DNA from: Planotetraspora silvatica
GTDB lineage: Bacteria > Actinomycetota > Actinomycetes > Streptosporangiales > Streptosporangiaceae
DNA length: 64,000 bases
Assembly (NCBI RefSeq): GCF_016863315.1
Contig: NZ_BOOQ01000024.1
Coordinates: 185,892 to 249,891 of the forward strand
Reading direction: 5' to 3'
In this document: positions 16,501 to 25,700 of the stretch, piece after piece
Numbering within the stretch: the first letter of the stretch is position 1
Layout of the letters: the number at the start of each line of letters is the position of its first letter
Translations under genes and position numbers: made by a program
The notes under the pieces: model-generated
Database searches by the model: none
The model's input: only the letters and a program-made list of their open reading frames with translations
What the model was told of the DNA's origin: nothing

Positions 16501-17715
16501 GACCAGGGCGTGGCCGAGATCATCGAACGGCCGGCCGACCAGGATGCCGCCGCGGTGATCGGATCCGTCCTGCCGGACGGCACGGCCGACCTCCTCCGGC
16601 TGTACGAGGCGGCCACCACGGGACGGCCGGCCGGAGAGACGGCCAGGAAGCGTGCTCGTGACCGGATGTCGGAAGCGCTGAACGAGTTCGGCGACGCACT
16701 GAACGCCTGCGAAGAGGACTATCGGCTGGACTGGCAACCAGGGGAGTCCGTGGTCGTCGTGCAGGTTCAGGATGCCGACGGCCGTCACCCGGTCGCCGAG
16801 TTCGCGCGGCGCATCGCGGACCGCGCCGAAGAACAGGGCGTCCTGCTGGAGGAACGGGAGCGGACGGTCCTCGAGGACGAACTCCTCGCCGGCCTGGCGC
16901 AGCAGATCTTCGACCGCGTTTTCGCCGCGAAGGACCTGGTCAAGGGCATGGACGCCGACACCAGATCCAGACCGATGTCGACCGGCACGACCGTGGGCAT
17001 CCGCTGGGTGGTGGCCGACAAGATCACCGACTCGGAGCGGGAGATGTCCGAACTCCTGGGACGGGATGGCCTGGGGGCCGCCCAGCTGGCCGATCTGCGC
17101 CGCATCATCCGGCAGATGATCCGGGAGTACCGGGCCGGCCATCCCCGGGCGACCTACAAGGAGGTGCTCTCCAAGGTCCTCGACTACCGAACCTGGCGTT
17201 CCTTCGAACTCCGGCTCAAGGTCCCGGGGCAGGAGGAGGTGCGGCTCAGCAAGAAGCGCCATTCTCAGATGTCCGGCGGGGAGAAGTCCGCTGCGATCCA
17301 TCTGCCGCTGTTCGCCGCGGCGAATGCTCTCTATTCGTCGGCAGCGGACACCTGCCCGCGGCTGATCGCGCTTGATGAGGCGTTCGCGGGCATCGACGAC
17401 ATCTACAAGCCGGACCTGCTGGGGCTCACCGTCCGCTACGACCTGGACGCGTTCATGACCGGCCACGACCTGTGGGTCCGGTACGAGACGGTTCCCGCGG
17501 CGGCCCACTACGACATGCACAGCGACAAGGCGTCGCACACGGTCTCGGCGATGCTCGTCATGTGGGACGGAGCCCAGCTCATCGACTCCGCGGCCGGGTT
17601 CTCCGGCAACGAAGAACTGGCCACGGAACTGCTGGGGTTCACCCCGAGCCGGCGTGTACCGCTTGAGGACGGGTTGCTGGGGCTCGCGGAGCCTGCCCCG
17701 GAGGGGACGCGTTGA
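13537..17715 (+). CDS. jetC: Wadjet SMC-like ATPase JetC (TIGR02680 family)
   Basis: A 1392-aa SMC/MukB-like ATPase, the motor that extrudes DNA loops and recognises small circular plasmids. It starts with a Walker A in GHNGSGKT (residues 33-40). The long centre (about 270-1000) is Ala/Glu/Arg-rich coiled coil in two arms, with a hinge-like globular stretch near 560-700. The C-terminal head carries the ABC signature MSGGEKS (about 1245) and Walker B RLIALDEAFAGID (about 1275). Both halves of the ATPase site are intact. The start overlaps jetB (ATGA) and the end overlaps the jetD remnant (TTGA), so all four were built as one operon. By itself JetC with JetA and JetB could still move DNA, but cleavage needs JetD. 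Confidence 0.92.
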   Translation: MKRFKPSRAGLINIWDYTDEEFVFADGRLVLRGHNGSGKTKALEVLFPFILDGVVDARRLDPFSGENRTMKSNLLYRGQESEYGFVWMEFAAGARTVTLIIAMHAHKDRPEVKRSFFVTAKRLGVDFGLLTDDSRPLTDQQLKRALEPEAWHSSPTDYRDAVDTALFGLGRERYIQLLDLLLALRRPLLAKDLDPGKVSDTLTAGLSPVPENLVEQAARDFDNLAAVQRQVDDLTAADAAAKAFLESYAGYLRAEVRSHLDRIASRTQQVVKHAGEVAVAGTEMRRADLARSEAEQAREVASAEQNRLSARLDGLKKDGAYTAQGELEILRAQVGRQAQEIVHERDANARSTTRIADLLKEADDADRRLKSARDGAGQFASDRAEAARLAGIVHAEDDDLQAARAHVSARRQDVEDVRACLQKVGDTEKDRRRAEQAVDKARGRAEAAEQAVEAAVQHLEETRAQALERLHAWAGRWSADSSVSADDLAVLVEGLDRLGEAGAPRLAEVFGDLTEERRTLLAHGVAASDARSARLAADLERLAALLEEIAAERDDAPALAGARRADRTVRQGAALWQLVRFADEVSDADAAAVEGALDAAGLLTSWIHPDPQLTAAAVEHAEADAYLVPAPAGLRPSGPTLSSVLVPEDQDHVPSQIISDVLDSIALTDALIGSAATPAVTRRGQFTFGTYLGAQPKTAAEYIGATNRAARRRARIAEYERNIEAISRDLSAARGEGDRLKERLNDVSRAKSELQPVGTDILTAVRTLAEKSTVLALARAEHSESTKALDGAVAEVDAERRRLRQAAGDRNMPTGATEIEAIAAAITDFITAAERLSAQRTHIASSETDLESRRRTVASLETEHRTARDSLAEKEKAHESAAERLTAMEEALSAPLKEILSQINQVERAFAVAGDAWKTADTLVRGEHDALVRATSAHEHGTMSLTAALGELLDQLAAFGPLAQPDLRPVLGMGSGPAWPDRAQWTGPDQGVAEIIERPADQDAAAVIGSVLPDGTADLLRLYEAATTGRPAGETARKRARDRMSEALNEFGDALNACEEDYRLDWQPGESVVVVQVQDADGRHPVAEFARRIADRAEEQGVLLEERERTVLEDELLAGLAQQIFDRVFAAKDLVKGMDADTRSRPMSTGTTVGIRWVVADKITDSEREMSELLGRDGLGAAQLADLRRIIRQMIREYRAGHPRATYKEVLSKVLDYRTWRSFELRLKVPGQEEVRLSKKRHSQMSGGEKSAAIHLPLFAAANALYSSAADTCPRLIALDEAFAGIDDIYKPDLLGLTVRYDLDAFMTGHDLWVRYETVPAAAHYDMHSDKASHTVSAMLVMWDGAQLIDSAAGFSGNEELATELLGFTPSRRVPLEDGLLGLAEPAPEGTR

Positions 17716-17996
17716 CGGATCCGGCGAAGTTCACGGAACCGGGGTTCGCGCGGCTGATCTCCGCGGCGCGTCGATCACTCGAGCGCACGGGAGGGGATCT
17801 GGCCTGGGGTGACGTCCACGTGGCCATCGCCTTACCGTTTGCTAGGTGGTGGCTGGTGTTCCTGGGCGGGGTCGTGGCCCTCGTCGGTAGTAGCCTCGGA
17901 TTCGCCCATCTCCACGATCGCCGATACCGACGTGGTCCCACACCGCACAGGGCCCACCCTCTGTCCCGGTCCAAGCGAGCGGGAAACACCGGGTAG
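17712..17996 (+). pseudogene. jetD: Truncated jetD (DUF2399 nuclease subunit), N-terminal stub only
   Basis: A TTG start overlaps the jetC stop (TTGA, 17712-17715). The first 45 or so residues (FTEPGFARLISAARRSLERTG and following) look like the beginning of a DUF2399/TIGR02679 JetD protein, but around 17835 the sequence turns into an unrelated hydrophobic and then basic tail and stops at 94 aa. JetD proteins are about 400 aa, with a winged-helix arm and a C-terminal TOPRIM domain that cuts DNA; none of that is present, and the next gene starts only 38 bp later. The most likely cause is a deletion joining jetD to unrelated DNA. A tiny new protein from the fusion cannot be ruled out. Confidence 0.72.
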
Positions 17997-18034
17997 ACAC
18001 CTACGCGTCGTCTGACAAGCCAGATGATTGACCC

Positions 18035-18649
18035 ATGACCAACGAAAAGCCTCTTCGGCGTCGCAACTCCGCGGCCAGCCGCGAACTGCTGCTCCGCGCG
18101 GCGAGCGAGCTGTTCGCCGACCGAGGCTACGACCGCACGACAGCACGCGACATCGGTGAGCGCGCCGGGGTCGACCCCGCGCTGATCGCCCGGTACTTCG
18201 GTGGGAAATCGGAGCTCTACGTTGCCGTACTGCGCTCGGAGAAGGAATCCGAGCCCTTCACGCCGATGACCAGTGGCGACCGGCTGTCACGCATGCTGGA
18301 CCGCATTGCGCTCAGCGGTCCCGGCCCCGTCTACCAGGCGGTCATTCGTCCTTACGACAACTCCGACGCGCAGAGGGTGTCCCTGGAAGAGCTGTACCGA
18401 AGGGGCATCACGCCATTGAGTGAGCACCTCGCGGCGCGAGGCGAGGAACAGCCGGAACTGCTAGCCGAATTTTTCTTCGCGATGTTCATCGGGGTGATCC
18501 TCAGCCGGCATGCCGGGACCCTCTCCCACCTTGCCGGTACCACTAAAGAAGAGCTTCTTGCTCTCCTTCAGAGCGTCATCCCGATGGACCACACGGGCGA
18601 CTCCGCGGACCATCATGCGCCGGAACGAAGCCACGGCGGGGGACCCTAG
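18035..18649 (+). CDS. TetR-family transcriptional regulator
   Basis: A 204-aa TetR regulator. The N-terminal helix-turn-helix spans about residues 15-60, with the usual AASELFADRGYDRTTARDI and a recognition helix ending in ARYFGGKSELY. The C-terminal ligand domain is not recognisable by substrate. The gene sits upstream of, and reads towards, an aldehyde dehydrogenase and a GMC oxidoreductase. TGACAAG occurs in its own leader (18013-18019) and again, as an inverted repeat with CTTGTCA, in the promoter of the dehydrogenase (18782-18813), so it may control both (inference). It follows the jetD stub by only 38 bp but is functionally unrelated to it. Confidence 0.88.
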   Translation: MTNEKPLRRRNSAASRELLLRAASELFADRGYDRTTARDIGERAGVDPALIARYFGGKSELYVAVLRSEKESEPFTPMTSGDRLSRMLDRIALSGPGPVYQAVIRPYDNSDAQRVSLEELYRRGITPLSEHLAARGEEQPELLAEFFFAMFIGVILSRHAGTLSHLAGTTKEELLALLQSVIPMDHTGDSADHHAPERSHGGGP

Positions 18650-19051
18650 CTGTTGCGCGACATGACGTTGGTGATTCACGGGGACGGCAACGATCAGGGC
18701 TCCTACGACGGAACTCCGCTGGTCACCCGCCGCTCATAGTGCCCCGAGTGATCTGTGGGGACGGGTTTTCCTCCGTTCGCTTGACAAGGGGGGTCGTTCG
18801 TGCTCTCTTGTCATTAAGCGATGACATCGAACGTTGACATCGCCGATGGCATCACCGAGAGCTATCGGAAGACCTCCGCCTCGGTGATGAGCGCCCGCCG
18901 TCGCGACTACGCGCCCAGTTCAGCCTGCTTCAAGCCTGATCCTGGTGGGCCGGCCGAAGGACTCCGCAGAGCTTCAAGCGTCGAAACAGAACATCTCGGA
19001 TTCCCGGCGCTTCGTCACTCGAGAGAAACAAGATCTCCGATTGGAGTGGAC
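18650..19051. other. Intergenic region and leader upstream of the aldehyde dehydrogenase
   Basis: About 400 bp with no gene I can support. It contains TTGACA at 18781-18786, an inverted repeat TGACAAG/CTTGTCA (18782-18788 and 18807-18813) and TGTCAT-N6-ATGACA at 18809-18826. The frame of the dehydrogenase is open back to an ATG at 18821, but those 77 codons do not resemble an ALDH N-terminus and lack a ribosome site. Confidence 0.55.
18781..18826 (+). promoter_or_regulatory. Promoter/operator region of the ALDH-GMC operon
   Basis: The -35-like TTGACA is nested in a 7-bp inverted repeat (TGACAAG ... CTTGTCA, 18 bases apart), which overlaps a second inverted repeat TGTCAT-N6-ATGACA. TGACAAG also lies 16 bp upstream of the tetR start. 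Assignment to that TetR protein is inference; the -10 is not clear. Confidence 0.45.
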
Positions 19052-20509
19052 ATGAGTTTCCTGGATGGTGAGCGGTGGAACGAGAGCGTCACCAGTGGAT
19101 GGTTCCCGCTCAGCGGCGGAGTGATCTCTGTGACCGAGCCGGCCACGGGGCGGCAGATCACAAGTTTGGGCCGCGCCGATTTCGGAGACCTGGAAAGGTC
19201 GGTGGCGCAGGCACGCGAGGCGCAAGCCGCTTGGGCTGCGAGGCCATTCACTGAGCGGGCCGCCGTCCTGCGGCGGGCGGCCGATCTGTGGACACAGCAT
19301 TCCGAAGGCGTCCAGTACTGGCTGATTCACGAGGCGGGCAGCGTTCGCCTGAAGGCCGAGTATGAGGTGCACGGCGCTGTCCATGAGTGCCTGGAGGCCG
19401 CCGCGCTGCCCTCCCACACCCTGGGTGAGGTCCTGCCATCCGACAGTGCCCAGTTGAGCATGACGGTTCGCACACCTGTGGGTGTCGTCGGAGTCATCTC
19501 GCCGTTCAACTTGCCGCTGCTACTGGCGATCCGTTCCGTGGCGCCTGCCCTTGCTCTGGGCAACGCCGTCATCCTCAAGCCTGACCCGCGGACCTCGGTC
19601 TCCGGAGGCGTCATGATCGCGAGGGTCTTCGAAGCGGCGGGACTGCCTGCGGGGCTGCTGCACGTTCTTCCCGGAGACGGCGACCTTGGTTCGGCCATGG
19701 TCACTCACCCCGGCATACGGGCGATCTCGTTCACCGGCTCCACGCAGGCCGGCCGCGCGGTCGGTGAGCTTGCCGCGCGGCATTTCACCCGCGCGCACCT
19801 GGAACTGGGCGGTAACAACGCGCTGATCGTGCTCGGCGATGCCGACCTGGACCAGGCCATGAGCGCGGTCGCCTTCGGGAGCTTCTTCAATCAGGGCCAG
19901 GGCTGCGTGATCATCGGCCGGCACCTGGTCCACGAATCGATCTATGACGCGTATGTGTACAAGCTCGCCGACCTCGCGTCCGCACTCGTCGTAGGGAACC
20001 CGGAGTCCGAAGGAGTGGCGCTTGGGCCGATCATCGACGCCAGGCAACGCGACAGGATCCACTCACTCGTCACGGACAGTGTCGCCGCGGGGGCCCGCCT
20101 GCTCACAGGCGGGACCTATGACGGCCTCTTCTACCAGCCCACCGTCCTCGCCGAGGCAGGTCCCGGAATCCCCGCCTACGACAACGAGGTGTTCGGCCCG
20201 GTGGTCTGCGTCACCCCGTTCTCCACCCTCGACCAAGCCGTCGAGCTCGCATCGGACACGCAGTACGGGCTCGCGCTGGGCATCTTCACCGCCGACATCG
20301 CAACCGGCCTTTCGCTGGCCGAGCGCATCCCGACGGGCATGGCTCACATCAACGACCAGACACTCAAGGACGACCCTCACGCCCCCTTCGGGGGGATGGG
20401 CGAGTCGGGCAACTCCACACGCTTCGGTAGCCCCGCAGCAAATATCGAGGCATACACAGACACCCGCTGGATCACCGTCCACGCACAGGTCCCCACCTAT
20501 CCGTTCTGA
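19052..20509 (+). CDS. Aldehyde dehydrogenase, benzaldehyde/vanillin dehydrogenase type
   Basis: A 485-aa NAD(P)-dependent aldehyde dehydrogenase that oxidises an aldehyde to its acid in the cytoplasm. The start at 19052 is chosen because GGAG lies 5 bases upstream and MSFLDGERW is the normal family beginning. The catalytic cysteine is C285 in NQGQGC and the general base is E251 in LELGG. The C-terminal block (HAPFGGMGESGN ... RFG ... ANIEAYTDTRWIT) is characteristic of aryl aldehyde dehydrogenases of the XylC/benzaldehyde group. The GMC oxidoreductase starts 138 bp downstream on the same strand; together they would turn a benzylic or similar alcohol into an acid. Exact substrate is unknown. 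Confidence 0.88.
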   Translation: MSFLDGERWNESVTSGWFPLSGGVISVTEPATGRQITSLGRADFGDLERSVAQAREAQAAWAARPFTERAAVLRRAADLWTQHSEGVQYWLIHEAGSVRLKAEYEVHGAVHECLEAAALPSHTLGEVLPSDSAQLSMTVRTPVGVVGVISPFNLPLLLAIRSVAPALALGNAVILKPDPRTSVSGGVMIARVFEAAGLPAGLLHVLPGDGDLGSAMVTHPGIRAISFTGSTQAGRAVGELAARHFTRAHLELGGNNALIVLGDADLDQAMSAVAFGSFFNQGQGCVIIGRHLVHESIYDAYVYKLADLASALVVGNPESEGVALGPIIDARQRDRIHSLVTDSVAAGARLLTGGTYDGLFYQPTVLAEAGPGIPAYDNEVFGPVVCVTPFSTLDQAVELASDTQYGLALGIFTADIATGLSLAERIPTGMAHINDQTLKDDPHAPFGGMGESGNSTRFGSPAANIEAYTDTRWITVHAQVPTYPF

Positions 20510-20647
20510 CCGGATGGACTCGGGATGACTTTCGTTCGACGGTCGCGGGGGGGTGCGTCACATGCTCGATATGCGACTGTTTGTCGCTTTCTGTGGTCGT
20601 TTGGTGTGGGCGGCGACGCGGTATGAGGTCAGGATTGGAGCGGCGTG

Positions 20648-22249
20648 ATGGATACGGGCGTGTACGACCACATAGTGGTGGGCGCCGGGAGCGCAGGCTG
20701 TGTACTGGCAGCCCGGCTGTCCGAGGACAGCGGTACGCGGGTGCTGCTGGTGGAGGCGGGCGGCCCGTACAGTGCCGAGATCGCGGAGAAGATCGCGTCA
20801 CCGCTCGCATGGCCCGAGTTGCTGGACAGCACGGCCTGCTGGGGCGACACCACGGTCACCCAGCGGGCCACCGGTACCTCCACGCTCATTGCTCGTGGCC
20901 GCGGCCTTGGCGGGTCGTCCGCCATCAACGCCATGATGTTCGCGCGAGGTCACCGTTCGGGTTACGACGCATGGGAAGCGGCCGGCGCCGCCGGCTGGGC
21001 CTACGCCGACCTGCTGCCCTACTTCAGGCGCTCGGAGACGGCGCCCCATCGTGATCCCGCCGTGCGCGGTACGGACGGACCGCTCACGCCGATGCCCGCG
21101 GACCCGCTGAGCCCGCTGATCCTGGCCGGCCTGGAGGCTGCGGCTCAGTGCGGGCATCCCACTGCACGGGACGTGAGCTCCGGGCTGGAAGAGGGCTTCG
21201 GACACCCTGATTGGAACATCGTCGACGGCAGGCGGCAGAGCGCCACGGACGCGTACCTCGCCCCCGACGTGCGCGCGCGGACAAACCTGCGCATCGTCGG
21301 CGGCGCCCTGGTACACCGGCTGATCATCGAGCAGGGCCGTTGCACCGGCATCGTTTACGCGCCGCCCGACGCCCCAGGCACCCTGGCGACCGTGCGCTCA
21401 CGCCGTGACGTGGTCCTGACAGCCGGCGCTCTCGGCTCCGCGCAGCTCCTCCTTCTGTCGGGTGTGGGACCGCGAGAGCATCTGCGCAGCCTCGGCATTC
21501 CCGTCGTGCACGACGCGCCGGAGGTCGGCGCGAACCTCCGGGACCACCCGGTCAGCAACCTCGTGTACCGCGCGGCCAAGCCCGTGCCCTCCGCGGGCAA
21601 CCAGCGCAGCGAGGCATGGGGATTCTGCCGCTCGCCCTACGCGACGGACGGTCCCGACCACCAGATCCTCCTGGTCGACGCGCCCGGCCACCGCTCGCTC
21701 GGTCTGGGCCAGGCATATTCCATGTCCGTCGTCCTCGCGCGGCCCGCCAGCCGCGGGACCGTACGGCTCGCGAGCGCCGATCCGCTCACCCCGCCCCTGG
21801 TCGACCCGCGGTACTTGCAGGACGGCGACGACCTCAAGATCATGGTTGCGGGCGTGCGGACCGCACGTCGTATCGGTACCGCGCCCTCCCTCGCCCCCTG
21901 GTGCCACTCGGAGGTCGCCCCAGGCCGTGGCGCGGACACGGACGAGGAATTGGCCGCGTTCGTTCGGGACGAACTGGGTAGCATCAACCACCCTGCCGGC
22001 ACCTGCCGCTTGGGAACGGACGAGCGGTCCGTCGTCGACACCGCGCTACGTGTACGCGGCATCGAAGGGCTACGCATCGCTGACGCATCCATCATGCCGG
22101 GCGCCTTGGTCGGCTTCCCCAACGCCACCGTCTACGCGATCGCCGAACGCGCCGCGCAGCTGTTGCGCGATGCCCCGGCACCCGGCGGCAACGTCGCGAC
22201 CCTCCGAGATGGCTCCCACCATGGGATGAGCGAGGGCGTCGGCGAGTAG
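20648..22249 (+). CDS. GMC-family FAD-dependent alcohol oxidoreductase
   Basis: A 533-aa flavoprotein of the glucose-methanol-choline family. The FAD-binding dinucleotide fold GAGSAGCVLAARL begins near residue 12, and the GMC signature GRGLGGSSAIN lies around residues 83-95. The active-site base is the His in INHPAGTCRLG (about 447), and the C-terminal Asn segment FPNATVYAIAERAA (about 492) supplies the second catalytic residue. ATG 20648 is preferred over the GTG at 20645 because GGAG ends 7 bases before the ATG. It probably oxidises a primary alcohol whose aldehyde product is handed to the upstream ALDH. Whether it is an oxidase or a dehydrogenase cannot be told from sequence. Confidence 0.87.
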   Translation: MDTGVYDHIVVGAGSAGCVLAARLSEDSGTRVLLVEAGGPYSAEIAEKIASPLAWPELLDSTACWGDTTVTQRATGTSTLIARGRGLGGSSAINAMMFARGHRSGYDAWEAAGAAGWAYADLLPYFRRSETAPHRDPAVRGTDGPLTPMPADPLSPLILAGLEAAAQCGHPTARDVSSGLEEGFGHPDWNIVDGRRQSATDAYLAPDVRARTNLRIVGGALVHRLIIEQGRCTGIVYAPPDAPGTLATVRSRRDVVLTAGALGSAQLLLLSGVGPREHLRSLGIPVVHDAPEVGANLRDHPVSNLVYRAAKPVPSAGNQRSEAWGFCRSPYATDGPDHQILLVDAPGHRSLGLGQAYSMSVVLARPASRGTVRLASADPLTPPLVDPRYLQDGDDLKIMVAGVRTARRIGTAPSLAPWCHSEVAPGRGADTDEELAAFVRDELGSINHPAGTCRLGTDERSVVDTALRVRGIEGLRIADASIMPGALVGFPNATVYAIAERAAQLLRDAPAPGGNVATLRDGSHHGMSEGVGE

Positions 22250-22745
22250 CAGGGTGGACTCTTCGAAGATCTCTTCTGCGCGACGGTAGGAGCCGCGCGG
22301 GTCTCCCGGCAATCAGGCGGATGAATCCCGAGTATTCCTCGCGATAATCCTTTTCGGGGAGTCGGCGCGGCGGGGACCGGCCAGGACGACGGGGGACGGC
22401 GTTCGAGGCGGAATGGACAGCCGGATCAGGAAATGCGCGAGGCCACTAATGGTGTCCACGACCACCTATGACGCTCGGTGGTGCCGTCGACGCATTCTCG
22501 GATGTCAGCCCCTTCCCCGCAGGTCTTGACGATCGCCCGCCTGCGGTTAACGTATGGCGTAGGTTCGATCGCTTGTGAAAACGGGGTCCGCGCTGCACAC
22601 GAAATCCTCGTTTCGTGAGGCAGTGCGATGAGGGGTGCGGAAACAAAAAAGAAATTCACTTAATCAGTCATGCAATGGGGAACGTATTCCGGCCGGCGGA
22701 TGCTCCTCTTCGTCGAGTCGCGTATCCGAATGGACGGAACCGGCG
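22250..22745. other. AT-richer leader of the giant-gene operon
   Basis: About 500 bp without a supported gene, visibly richer in A and T than its surroundings, especially 22560-22680. It carries the inverted repeat at 22598-22617. The reading frame of the giant gene is open from a GTG at 22635, but the ATG at 22746 gives a better protein start. The promoter of the 14-kb operon should be here. Confidence 0.5.
22598..22617. promoter_or_regulatory. Inverted repeat CACGAAA-N6-TTTCGTG
   Basis: Perfect 7-bp arms with a 6-base spacer, located about 130 bp before the chosen start of the giant gene. The geometry suits a dimeric repressor site. No candidate regulator is adjacent, so its role is inferred from position only. 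Confidence 0.4.
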
Positions 22746-25700
22746 ATGGCAAAACGTGGCGTTTCCCTTCTCGATCTGGCGGCTCCGTTCCCCGGCGCCC
22801 AGGCACTGGTTCCGGACGACCTCGCGTCCCGGCTCGAGAACCTCGCCGTCGTCTCGCATCAGGCGACGACCAGTCCCGGCGTGATGATCCACTCCGGTGT
22901 CGTCCAGCCCATCGCCGACCTCGGCTTCCCTTCCCTGCGCGACTGGGATGTCGAGGTGCCCGGGCTGAACTCGGGACTGCCGTTCCGCCTCGTCCGCACG
23001 CGGACGACCCCCGGCGCCGGACAGACCCTCGAGCCCGCCGGGGCCGCCTCGTTCCTCGATCTCTTCGTCGACCGGATCGCCATAACCGTGCCCGGTCTGC
23101 GGCCGGCGACGCTCGTGCCGTCCGCTCCCGCCGTCGTCGCACACCTGCTGCCGGACACGTCTCGGAGCAAGGTCCGGATCGTCGGCTCAGGTGTCGTGCG
23201 CATAGATCTGTCGGGCGGCGGCGATCTCGTCCGCTTCGTCGACTGGCCGGACCCGTTCGACCCGTCCGCCCCCTCGGGGGCCGTCTACCGGGTCACCTTC
23301 GACCCCGTGAGCTTCTTCATCGGGGGCTCCGAGATCGGGATGACGGTGGACCGCCTGGTGTTCGACGCATCCGCAGAAGTCACGCCCCCGGAGATCATCG
23401 CCCGCGGCCAGACACCGGGCTGGCAGGGCATCTCGATCGCGGAGGCGACTCTGTTTCTGCCGCCTGACACGCCACTGGTCGACAAGATCAACGTCGGCGT
23501 CAAGGACGTCCTGCTCGGCAGCCCCGCGGGCCTGCAGGGGGAGATCCGGGTGGAGCTCGGGCGCACGCCCATCAGCGGCGCCGCCGTGGGGTTCCTCCAG
23601 GATTTCGAGGACTCCGAGCAGCCCAGGACCGTCTCAGGATCCGGCCGGGAGCTCACCGTCCCGTTCATCACAGGGACGCCGAGCACCGGCCGGATGCGCG
23701 CCAAGCTCAACCCGTCCGCGCTCGGCGCGTCGACCCACCCGCACATGACGTGGACCCTGCCCGACGGCACCCTCGTCGACCAGGACGACTCGGGCTGGTT
23801 CACCACCTCTGTCGGCGAGACCATGAGCGGCCGCTTCTCCGAGGAGGTCGACGGTGAGAAGGTGTTCGACTCTCCGACGAGTTACACCTTCGTCCAGTCC
23901 GAGGCGCAGGTGCAGCACGCGGCCAAGGTGAACGTGCACGTCGGCGCGGTCGACATCGCGAACGTCGTCGCCGTCGCCGGTACGGCCGAGGATCTGACCC
24001 TGCTGGAGTTCGAATCGGCGCTCAACCCGGCCGACGCCGCGAATCTGCGCTGGCAGCACGGGGACGGCGCCGACGCGCACACCCGCACCGGCCCCGACTT
24101 CGTCCTCATCCCGAGCACCGACCCCGGCACGAGCCACGTCGTCGTCACCGACCCGGACGAGCGCACCCGCCGCATCCGCGTCGACGTGCTCGCCGAAGGC
24201 GGTCTCCTCATCGGTGCCGAGGACGGCGTCCACGACCGCACCGGCGCGCTCGTGCAGGTGCGCGGCGTCGACCAGACCTACAGCCTCAACGCCTTCCACC
24301 GCGACGCCTCTCTCGTCCCGTTCACCACGCCGGCCACCGTCTCCGGCGGCACGGCCACCGTCCCGGACGGCGGCCTGGCCGAGGTCACCGTGGAGCTCGG
24401 CATCGGAACCGAGCCGGACGCCCCACCGCCGCCGGTGACGGAGGAAGAGGTCCGCCGGCTGGAGATCCGGTTCGACTACGGGCTCAGCAACCCGAAGGCG
24501 TTCGGCGCCTACGTCCCCCGCACCCAGGAGGGCGGTGTGGAGGCCTCCGTCCGGGCCTGGGCGGCGTTCTTCCCCGGTGCCACCTTCGTGGTCATCGGTC
24601 GTACCTGCGACATCTCATCGGACTCGTTCAACGCCGCACTCGCGACGGATCGGGCGAACGCGGTCGCGGCGTGGCTGCCGGCCGGTACGACCCTGTCCCG
24701 TGGAGAGCAGACAGCGCCGAGCGCGCCCATGGCCGCGGCACAGGACGCCGTCGTCACCGCGCCCCCGCTGACGGACGACGCGAAGGCCGCGAAGCGACTG
24801 ATCGACTGGGAGTACTCCGAGGAGGAGCGGCGGGCCTGGGGCGACGTATCGACCAACAAGACACGCGAGTCCTTCCGGCGCGCCGACGTCTTCGCCGTCG
24901 GCGGCACCTATACCCCCCCGGGCGGCGCGGGCGCCTCCGACCAGCGCCTGCCGACCGACACCCAGGAGCTCGACCCCGCGCTGCGGCGCAGCTACATCCC
25001 GGGGGAGGACGCCGACGACGTCGCCCTCCCCGCACCCGTCGATCCGCGTCTGGCCTGGCTCGTCCGCCTGCTCGTACGGTGGGACTCTCCCACGGTCACC
25101 GACTGGTCGGACGCCATCCCGACCCAGGCCGAGTTCACCTTCGAGTGGGCGACCACGAACGTCCAGACCGTGCCGGCGCCCGGTGGCGGAGACTCGCCGG
25201 TGCCGGTCCGCGCGCCCTCCGAGCCCGTCGGGCAACCCTCGACCGAGGTCTACACGCTGACCGGACGCTGGTCCTACGACTCCCGATCGGGGCAGACGGT
25301 CTTCTCGCTCTCGATCGCGTCATCGGGCGACCCCAAGGGCCTCGCGGCGATCGACTCGGAGTTCCTCGCCGTCGCCCTCGCACTGGCCCCCGCCCTCCTG
25401 GCCGGGATCGGCGCCTCGGGCGTGGACGGCGGAATGGTGCGGGTCGCCGCGCTCGCGATCGCCGCGGGCGTCCTGTCGAGTGTCGCCAAGGACGGCGAGG
25501 TCGTCATCCACGCCGCCGAGATCGAGCATCGGCAGCGGAGCCTCACCGACACCACCGGCTTCCGCACGCGCGTCCTGTTCGACTACACCGCATCGCTGGG
25601 GCTCGACATCCAGGCCGCGGGCCTCGGCGCGATCGCCACCGACGACGGCCACCCGCTCAAGGTGCGGTACAAGAAGGTCGGCCTGGAGTTCGACGATTCC

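Noticed and set aside
18821..19051. N-terminal extension of the aldehyde dehydrogenase from ATG 18821
   Set aside because: No ribosome site and no ALDH-like sequence. ATG 19052 has GGAG and the normal family start.
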